This document shows, one piece after another, positions 6,536-11,847 of a DNA stretch of 11,847 nucleotides. A program made the position numbers and the translations under genes. Position 1 is the first letter of the stretch, and each line of letters opens with the position of its first letter. Source of the stretch: Anaerolineae bacterium (lineage in GTDB: Bacteria > Chloroflexota > Anaerolineae > Aggregatilineales > Phototrophicaceae); the NCBI GenBank assembly GCA_020848855.1, contig JADLHH010000355.1, positions 1 through 11,847 of the forward strand, read 5' to 3'. The notes under the pieces are model-generated. The model saw only the letters and a list, made by a program, of their open reading frames with translations, was not told the origin of the DNA and searched no databases.

Positions 6536-7462
6536 ATGGCATCCGCCGTCGTACCGGGCAGGGTGACACGGAAGCGTATGACTTCCATGAAAGCCGGCGA
6601 AGCCATCGCCGGGTATCTGTTCATCCTGCCGACACTCGCAAGCTTCGTGATCTTCTTCGCCATCCCGGTCGTGTGGGGCTTGGGGATGGCGCTGTTCAAG
6701 TGGGATTTCCTGTCCGCACCGAAATACATTGGCTTGGAAAATTTCGCCGACCTCGCCACCGACAAACTGTTCGTGACGACGCTGAAGAACACGGCGATCT
6801 TCGCCTTCTTCGCCACGCTGCTGAACGTCGGGCTGGGCATGTTGATCGCCATCGGCATCAACAGCATCCAGTGGAAATGGCTGAAGGGGCTGCTGCGTAC
6901 CGCCTTCTTCATCCCGTTCGTGGTGTCGATGGTCGTGCTTTCACTGCTGTTCGGCTTTCTGCTTCAGGAAAGCAACGGGGTGGTCAATTACTACCTGAAC
7001 CTGGTCGGCATCGGCAAAATTCCCTGGCTGACTTCTTCCACCTGGGCGATCCGGTCAGCGATCATGGTCGACGTTTACAAGAATATCGGCTTCTACATCC
7101 TGATCTTCCTGGCGGGCTTGCAGACCATCCCGTCCGACCTGTACGAAGCGGCGGACGTGGACGGCGCGAGCCGCTGGTCGAAGCTGACACGCATCACCAT
7201 CCCGCTGCTGACGCCGACGCTGTTCTTCTCGCTGATCATCGCGTTCATCGGCGCGTTCCAGGTGTTCGAATCGATGTACGTGCTCACCAACGGCGGACCG
7301 GGCGATTCGACCCGGACGGTGGTGATGTACCTGTACCGCGAAGCGTTCGGCAGCTTCGACATGGGCTATGCCGCGACCATCGCCGCCGTGTTGTTCGCCA
7401 TCATCCTTATCCTGACCGTGATTCAGCTTCGGCTGGGTCGGCGGTGGGTGTTCTACCGATAA
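6536..7462 (+). CDS. ABC transporter permease, MalF/UgpA type (sugar)
   Basis: A 308-residue inner-membrane permease forming half of the sugar translocation channel. About six hydrophobic segments are visible, near residues 28-50, 86-108, 122-144, 172-195, 226-248 and 277-299. The cytoplasmic EAA loop that docks the ATPase starts at Glu204 (EAADVDGASRWSKLTRITIP), with the expected glycine and I-x-x-P. Typical words for the MalF-like partner are present: FILPTL near the N-terminus, FQVFESMYVLTNGGPGDSTRTVVMYLY and a short basic C-terminus. The ATG at 6536 is preceded by AAGGAAGG with a 5-nt gap. Second gene of the operon; the next permease starts 14 bp after its stop, indicating co-transcription. 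Confidence 0.95.
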   Translation: MASAVVPGRVTRKRMTSMKAGEAIAGYLFILPTLASFVIFFAIPVVWGLGMALFKWDFLSAPKYIGLENFADLATDKLFVTTLKNTAIFAFFATLLNVGLGMLIAIGINSIQWKWLKGLLRTAFFIPFVVSMVVLSLLFGFLLQESNGVVNYYLNLVGIGKIPWLTSSTWAIRSAIMVDVYKNIGFYILIFLAGLQTIPSDLYEAADVDGASRWSKLTRITIPLLTPTLFFSLIIAFIGAFQVFESMYVLTNGGPGDSTRTVVMYLYREAFGSFDMGYAATIAAVLFAIILILTVIQLRLGRRWVFYR

Positions 7463-7476
7463 CGCGGGGTATATCC

Positions 7477-8376
7477 ATGACGGCTATCCGTGTTTCCCCC
7501 CAACGTTCGAACCGCAGCAGCAACCTGCAGGACAAGCTGAGCCACAACTGGCGCTCGTATCTCGTCACCGCGCTGCTGTGGCTGCCGCTGATCATCGGCG
7601 GCATCGCGATGTTTCTGCCGCTGGTGTGGGCGCTGTCCTTCTCGTTCGGGCTGCCGCAGGAATTCTTCCAGGTGCCGCCGCCGGTCATCCCCAGCGCCAT
7701 TCGCCTGGACAACTATCAGGAAGTGCTGGCGCGCGTCCCGTTTCTGCTGTTCCTGCGCAACAGCCTGTTCGTGACCTTCGCCGTCACCATCGGGCAGTTG
7801 ATCACGTGCAGCATGGCGGGGTACGCCTTCGCCCGGCTCCGGTTCCCCGGCAAACGGATCATCTTCACGCTGTTTCTGACCTCGCTGATGGTTCCGGGGC
7901 AGATCACGCTGATCCCGGTGTTCATCATCGTGCGGTCGCTGGGCATGTACAACAGCCTGGGCGCGCTGATCGTGCCGGGGCTGGCGAGCGTGTTCGGCAC
8001 GTTCCTGATGAAGCAGTTCTTCGAGACGATTCCGTCCGACCTCGAAGACGCGGCGAAGATCGACGGCGCGAACTTCTTCCAGATTTACTGGCGGGTGATG
8101 CTGCCGCTGGCAACGCCGTCGCTGGCAACACTGGCGATCCTGACGTTCAACAGCTCGTGGAACAACTTCCTCGGTCCGTTGATCTTCATCAATTCGCCGG
8201 ACCGAATGACCCTGCCGCTGGGCATGATCTTCCTGCGCGGGCAGACCGGCGTGGTGAATTCCGGCATCCTGATGGCGGCGATCATCCTGAACCTGATTCC
8301 CGTGCTGACGTTCTTCCTGATCTTCCAGCGCCGGATCGTCGAGGGAGTCACGCTCAGCGGGCTGAAAGGAGTCTAG
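7477..8376 (+). CDS. ABC transporter permease, MalG/UgpE type (sugar)
   Basis: A 299-residue partner permease completing the heterodimeric sugar channel. Hydrophobic segments lie near residues 30-53, 90-112, 128-152, 160-178, 215-236 and 262-283. The EAA-like ATPase-docking loop is at residues 190-210 (EDAAKIDGANFFQIYWRVMLP), and the C-terminus VEGVTLSGLKG is a hallmark of MalG-like permeases. MVPGQITLIPVF and FNSSWNNFLGPLIF are also typical. The start at ATG 7477, behind GGGG at 7465-7468, is chosen because the frame upstream is only a shadow of the first permease. No ATPase gene follows, so the ATPase is presumably shared and encoded elsewhere. Confidence 0.95.
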   Translation: MTAIRVSPQRSNRSSNLQDKLSHNWRSYLVTALLWLPLIIGGIAMFLPLVWALSFSFGLPQEFFQVPPPVIPSAIRLDNYQEVLARVPFLLFLRNSLFVTFAVTIGQLITCSMAGYAFARLRFPGKRIIFTLFLTSLMVPGQITLIPVFIIVRSLGMYNSLGALIVPGLASVFGTFLMKQFFETIPSDLEDAAKIDGANFFQIYWRVMLPLATPSLATLAILTFNSSWNNFLGPLIFINSPDRMTLPLGMIFLRGQTGVVNSGILMAAIILNLIPVLTFFLIFQRRIVEGVTLSGLKGV

Positions 8377-8390
8377 CCGAGCCGCCATGC

Positions 8391-8416
8391 GCGGCGAGGG
8401 CGATATCGCTCGCCGC
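8391..8416. other. GC-rich hairpin between permease and GH116 genes
   Basis: Arms GCGGCGAG (8391-8398) and CTCGCCGC (8409-8416) pair perfectly; the loop contains the self-complementary CGATATCG. It begins 14 bp after the permease stop and no T-run follows, so it is more likely an mRNA-processing or 3'-protecting element than a terminator. TTGACA at 8455-8460 lies downstream, but without a convincing -10 box. Confidence 0.5.
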
Positions 8417-8500
8417 AGGACGCACTGCGCCTGTTCACGGCGACCAGAACCAACTTGACACGGGCAGCAACCGAGCAGATGGCTCGTCCACACCATGCTC

Positions 8501-8506
8501 AGGAGA
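8501..8506 (+). promoter_or_regulatory. ribosome binding site deciding a GTG start for the GH116 gene
   Basis: AGGAGA lies 7 nt (counted from AGGAG) before GTG 8513 and inside the frame that would begin at ATG 8495. That ATG has no upstream anti-16S match, so translation very probably begins at GTG 8513. Confidence 0.75.
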
Positions 8507-8512
8507 GAAAAC

Positions 8513-10963
8513 GTGAACTATCGTAAGGACTTTCGCACTTTCCACGCCGCATCGAGCGCGCTGCTGTTTCCGCTGGGCGGGATCGGCACGGGCAATTTTT
8601 CGCTGGGGTCGCGCGGGGAGTTTCGAGACTGGGAAATATACAACCGCCCGGAAAAGGGCAGAATCCTGCCGATTTCGCTCTTCGCCATTCGCACCAAAGC
8701 CGGCGAACAGACGCCGGTCACGCGCGTGCTGGAAGCCGCGCTGCAAGCGCCGTATCACCTGTCGCATGGCTACCACCCGGTGACGACGATGGGGCTGCCC
8801 CGCCTGAAAGATGTGAGCATTCGCGGCGAATACCCGTTCGTGTCGTACACATTTGAAGACCCGATGCTGCCGGTGAACGTCGAACTGGAAGCCTTCACGC
8901 CGCTGATCCCGCTCAACCCCGACGATTCGGGGATTCCCGGCGCAGTCATGACCTACACGGTGACCAACCCCGGCGACCAGCCCGTGCAGGTGACGATTGT
9001 CGGGACGCTGGCGAACCCGGTCGGCGTGCCGGAATACGACCCGATGGAAAATATCTGGTCGGTGACGTATGGGCGGCACGTGAACACCTTCCGCGACGAG
9101 CCGGAACTGCGCGGCATCTTCATGACCAACGATCAGATCGAGCCGGGCAGCCTGCGTTTCGGCAGCGCCAGCCTGACGACCAGCAGCCCGAACGTCACCA
9201 TGAAGCGCTACTGGATGCGCGGATCGTGGTGGGATTATCTCCAGGAATTCTGGGACGACCTGGACTCGGACGGCTTGCTGGACGACCCCAGCGACGACCT
9301 GCAGGGAAATCGCATGGGGCTTGGCTCGCTGGGCATCGTTGAGACGCTCCAGCCGGGCGAAACGAAGGCGTTCCGCTTCGTCATTACGTGGTATTTCCCC
9401 AACCGCCCGAATACGTGGGACCCGCGCCTTCTGCCGGAAATGGGCATCGACAGCGCGACCGTAGGGACAATTCGCACGCGCTACGCCAAACATTTCAGCG
9501 ACGCCTGGGACACTGCCCGCTACCTGACGTGCGAGATGCCGCGCCTCGAAAACGGAACGCGCGCTTTCCACGACGCGCTGTTCGACAGCAGCCTGCCGCC
9601 ATACGTGCTCGACGCGATTTCGGCGAACATCGTGCCGCTGCGCAGCACCACCTGCTTCTGGGTGGAAGATGGGCGATTCTTCGGCTGGGAAGGCACGTAT
9701 GACGACCGGGGCGGGTGCTGCTACGGAACCTGCACCCACGTGTGGAGCTACGCTTTCACGCTCGCGTATCTGTTCCCCACGCTGGAACAGTCGATGCGGC
9801 GCATCGAGTTCAATCAGGAACTGGAAGCGGACGGGCTGATGCATTTCCGCGCCATCCGCACCTTCCACAGTGATACGATCTGGCGCGGCAAGCTGACCGC
9901 CGCCGCCGACGGACAGATGGGGTCGATTCTGCGTGCCTACCGCGAATGGCAGGTCAGCGGCGACAAAGCATTCCTGACGGACATCTGGCAGGGCGTGAAG
10001 CAGGCGATGAACTTCGCCATCACCCACTGGGACCCCGACAGCGACGGCATCATGCAGGGCAGCCAGCACAACACCTACGACATTTCGTTTGTCGACCCGA
10101 ACGCGCTGTGCGGAATTTACTACCTGGGCGCGCTGCGGGCGTTCGAGGAGATGGCGCGGGTGATGGGCGAAACCGAACTGGCGCAGCGGGCGCACCAAAT
10201 CTTCGAGTCCGGCAGTCAGAAGCTCGACGCACTGCTGTGGAACGGCGCGTTCTATATTCAGATCGGCGAGAACGTGGCGACCAAGAATTACCAGTATGGG
10301 ACGGGCTGCCTGTCCGACCAACTGCTCGGACAGCTTCACGCCCGCGTGCTGGGGCTGGGCGACCTGCTGCCGCAAGATCACATCCGCACGGCGATCAGGT
10401 CGATCTACGACAACAACTTCCTGGAGAGCTTCCGCCAGCACGTCAACCCGCAGCGCGCCTACGCCTTCAACGACGAGGCGGGGCTGGTGCTGTGCTCGTG
10501 GCCCAACGGCGGACGCCCGCGCCTGCCGTTCCCGTATTCGGACGAGGTGTGGACAGGAGTCGAATACCACGTGGCGGCGCACCTGATCTACGAAGGCTTT
10601 ACTGAAGCCGGGCTGCGCATCGTCGAAGCCACCCGCGACCGTCACGACGGCACGCGCCGCAACCCCTGGAACGAGGTGGAATGCGGCAACCACTACGCCC
10701 GCAGCATGTCGAGCTGGTCGGTGCTGCTGGCGCTGACCGGGATGCACGCGGATATGGGGCGTGGCGAACTCCGGTTCGCGCCCGCCGCCGGAATGCTTTC
10801 CAAAGACACGCCGTTCAAGGCATTCTGGTCGACCGGGCGGGCGTGGGGCACGGTCACGCAAACCTGGGATGAGGCGGCGGGCGAATGGCGCTCGTCGGTT
10901 GAGGTGCTGGGGGGCGATCTGGATGGCATCACGGTGCGGTTCGCCGAACCGCAGGTCGGATAG
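8513..10963 (+). CDS. glycoside hydrolase family 116 (GBA2-like beta-glycosidase)
   Basis: An 816-residue enzyme of family GH116, whose members cleave beta-glucosides, beta-xylosides or related bonds with retention. The N-terminal domain opens with LLFPLGGIGTGNFSLGSRGEFRDWEI, the family signature, followed by a beta-sandwich-like region to about residue 340. The (alpha/alpha)6 catalytic domain follows. By comparison with family motifs the nucleophile is Glu393 (FFGWEG) and the acid/base is Asp523 (NTYD, followed by ALCGIYYLGALRA). The 130-residue spacing is close to that I recall for the archaeal SSO1353 enzyme. After Glu393 comes the cysteine-rich GGCCYGTCTHVWSYAF, seen in a bacterial GH116 subgroup. 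Further family words: GQMGSILRAYREW and WTGVEYHVAAHLIYEG. No signal peptide, so it is cytoplasmic and acts on sugars brought in by the transporter. Last gene of the operon. The 2.5-kb antisense open frame across it is a codon-bias shadow. Confidence 0.93.
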   Translation: MNYRKDFRTFHAASSALLFPLGGIGTGNFSLGSRGEFRDWEIYNRPEKGRILPISLFAIRTKAGEQTPVTRVLEAALQAPYHLSHGYHPVTTMGLPRLKDVSIRGEYPFVSYTFEDPMLPVNVELEAFTPLIPLNPDDSGIPGAVMTYTVTNPGDQPVQVTIVGTLANPVGVPEYDPMENIWSVTYGRHVNTFRDEPELRGIFMTNDQIEPGSLRFGSASLTTSSPNVTMKRYWMRGSWWDYLQEFWDDLDSDGLLDDPSDDLQGNRMGLGSLGIVETLQPGETKAFRFVITWYFPNRPNTWDPRLLPEMGIDSATVGTIRTRYAKHFSDAWDTARYLTCEMPRLENGTRAFHDALFDSSLPPYVLDAISANIVPLRSTTCFWVEDGRFFGWEGTYDDRGGCCYGTCTHVWSYAFTLAYLFPTLEQSMRRIEFNQELEADGLMHFRAIRTFHSDTIWRGKLTAAADGQMGSILRAYREWQVSGDKAFLTDIWQGVKQAMNFAITHWDPDSDGIMQGSQHNTYDISFVDPNALCGIYYLGALRAFEEMARVMGETELAQRAHQIFESGSQKLDALLWNGAFYIQIGENVATKNYQYGTGCLSDQLLGQLHARVLGLGDLLPQDHIRTAIRSIYDNNFLESFRQHVNPQRAYAFNDEAGLVLCSWPNGGRPRLPFPYSDEVWTGVEYHVAAHLIYEGFTEAGLRIVEATRDRHDGTRRNPWNEVECGNHYARSMSSWSVLLALTGMHADMGRGELRFAPAAGMLSKDTPFKAFWSTGRAWGTVTQTWDEAAGEWRSSVEVLGGDLDGITVRFAEPQVG

Positions 10964-11003
10964 CCTGTACAAGCCGCAGTTCTTGCAGTGGCGTCATATC
11001 TTA

Positions 11004-11043
11004 CGCCCCTACGGAGCACCATCATCGTCATGGGCGTCTTTTG
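11004..11043. terminator. weak possible terminator between GH116 and the second LacI gene
   Basis: ACGCCC (11004-11009) can pair with GGGCGT (11033-11038), followed by CTTTTG. The loop is long (23 nt) and the T-run short, so this is only a tentative end signal for the operon. GGCGT and ACGCC at 10991-11008 form a rival 5-bp stem. Confidence 0.25.
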
Positions 11044-11052
11044 ACAACTTGG

Positions 11053-11847
11053 CTAAGCGCTGCCGCGAATCACCAGTTCGGCGTCGTAGTTGAACTCGCG
11101 GTACGTCAGGTCGCCCTGCATCCGCCTCAGCAGCAGCCGCGCCGCCTGCGCGCCCATCTCGCGCTTGGGCACGCGGAAGGTCGTCAGCGGCGGCGTCACC
11201 TGCGACACCAGCAGGATGTCGTCCACGCCGGTGATCGCCAGATCATCGGGGATCGTGCGCCCAAGTTCTTTTGCCGCCTGCATGATGCCGAGCGCGACCA
11301 GATCGTTGCCGCCGATAACCGCGTCCAGTTCGGGATGCGCGTGTAAAAGCTGCATCCCCAGCTCATAGCCGCTTTTCAAGGTGGGGTGACCGGAGACGCA
11401 CCATTCGCGCCGGACTTCGATGCCTTCGGCGGTGAGTTCGCGCACGAAGTCGCGGATCGACAGGTACTGCGAACTGTGTTTCAGGCTGAAAAAGCCGATG
11501 CGGCGGCGTCCGGTCTCGTGGAGATAACGCGCCGCCATCAGCGGAACCGCGCCCTGCCGGTAGCGCGCCGCCACGACGCTGGCGAGCGGCTGCGGCGGTC
11601 GGCGGTTGATGGTGACAACCACCGGATGCCGGTTGAGCAGCGGAAACAAAACTTTGTCCGGCAAGCGCGAACTGCACACGATGAGTCCGTCGATGGTGGT
11701 CTCGTCCAACTGCGAGAGCACGGCGCGTTCGCGGGCGGGCGTTTCGTTGGTGTTCGCCACCAGCACGTTGTAGCCTTCCTGCCAGAAGACTTCTTCCGCG
11801 CCCTGGAAAATTTCGGAGAAATACGGGTTGGTGATGTCCGGCACGAC
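11053..11847 (-). CDS. LacI family transcriptional regulator, N-terminal DNA-binding part beyond window edge
   Basis: 264 residues of a LacI/GalR regulator, open at the right edge. The visible part is nearly the whole effector-binding domain: VVPDITNPYFSEIFQGAEEVFWQEGYNVLVANTNE, DGLIVCSS, ETGRRRIGFFS, DAVIGGNDLVALGIMQAAKELGRTIPDDLAITGVDD and PPLTTFRVPKREMGAQAARLL, all typical. About 60-80 N-terminal residues, including the helix-turn-helix, should lie to the right, so the in-window GTG at 11844 is not the true start. It is convergent with the GH116 gene, so its target is either the neighbouring locus to the right or this sugar operon in addition to the first LacI protein. Confidence 0.93.
   Translation of the reverse strand, partial: VVPDITNPYFSEIFQGAEEVFWQEGYNVLVANTNETPARERAVLSQLDETTIDGLIVCSSRLPDKVLFPLLNRHPVVVTINRRPPQPLASVVAARYRQGAVPLMAARYLHETGRRRIGFFSLKHSSQYLSIRDFVRELTAEGIEVRREWCVSGHPTLKSGYELGMQLLHAHPELDAVIGGNDLVALGIMQAAKELGRTIPDDLAITGVDDILLVSQVTPPLTTFRVPKREMGAQAARLLLRRMQGDLTYREFNYDAELVIRGSA

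Noticed and set aside
6460..7476. N-terminal extension of the second permease frame
   Set aside because: This stretch is the first permease gene read in another frame (Arg/His/Asp-rich); the true start is ATG 7477.
8455..8483. Internal promoter before GH116 (TTGACA at 8455-8460)
   Set aside because: The -35 box is perfect, but no acceptable -10 box lies 16-18 bp downstream; it is probably chance.
8435..10972. 845-codon minus-strand open frame opposite the GH116 gene
   Set aside because: Composition is His/Arg/Val/Ala-rich with no recognisable motif, while the opposite strand encodes an evident GH116 enzyme. GC-rich codon bias explains the lack of stops.

Overview
The window is GC-rich bacterial DNA with densely packed genes of a carbohydrate- and peptide-degrading heterotroph. 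The gene set is an S9 peptidase, a family 1 sugar ABC importer without its own ATPase, a GH116 glycosidase and LacI regulators, with GC-rich codon use. This would fit Chloroflexota (Anaerolineae-like) well, but taxonomy is inferred from style and gene content only; no rRNA or marker gene is present.

Layout from left to right. Positions 1-1841 (minus): a nearly complete S9 prolyl-oligopeptidase-type peptidase whose C-terminal end lies beyond the left edge. Positions 1842-2071: a divergent regulatory region with a perfect TTGTATACAA palindrome and a degenerate copy 14 bp away, resembling GntR/FadR-type operators. Positions 2072-3448 (plus): a class III PLP aminotransferase of the glutamate-1-semialdehyde aminomutase-like group, ended by a strong bidirectional terminator shared with the next, convergent gene. 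Positions 3518-4531 (minus): a LacI-family repressor. Positions 4532-5104: a long, partly AT-rich intergenic region holding a good sigma70-type promoter, repeated operator-like words and a run of hairpins with competing pairings. Positions 5105-10963 (plus): a sugar operon made of a secreted solute-binding protein, two MalF/MalG-type permeases and a GH116 glycosidase. Positions 11053-11847 (minus): a second LacI-family regulator, convergent with the operon and cut at the right edge before its DNA-binding domain.

Together, 3518-10963 reads as a self-contained glycoside utilisation locus. The LacI repressor is transcribed divergently from the operon. The binding protein and permeases import an oligosaccharide or glycoside, with an ATPase expected to be encoded elsewhere (MsmX/MsmK style). 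The GH116 enzyme has no signal peptide and would hydrolyse the substrate in the cytoplasm. The S9 peptidase and aminotransferase to the left look like a separate divergent unit. No CRISPR array, transposase, tRNA, rRNA or phage gene was seen. I found no clearly new multi-gene system. The most interesting non-coding signals are the structured leader of the sugar operon and the nested stem between the binding-protein and permease genes.
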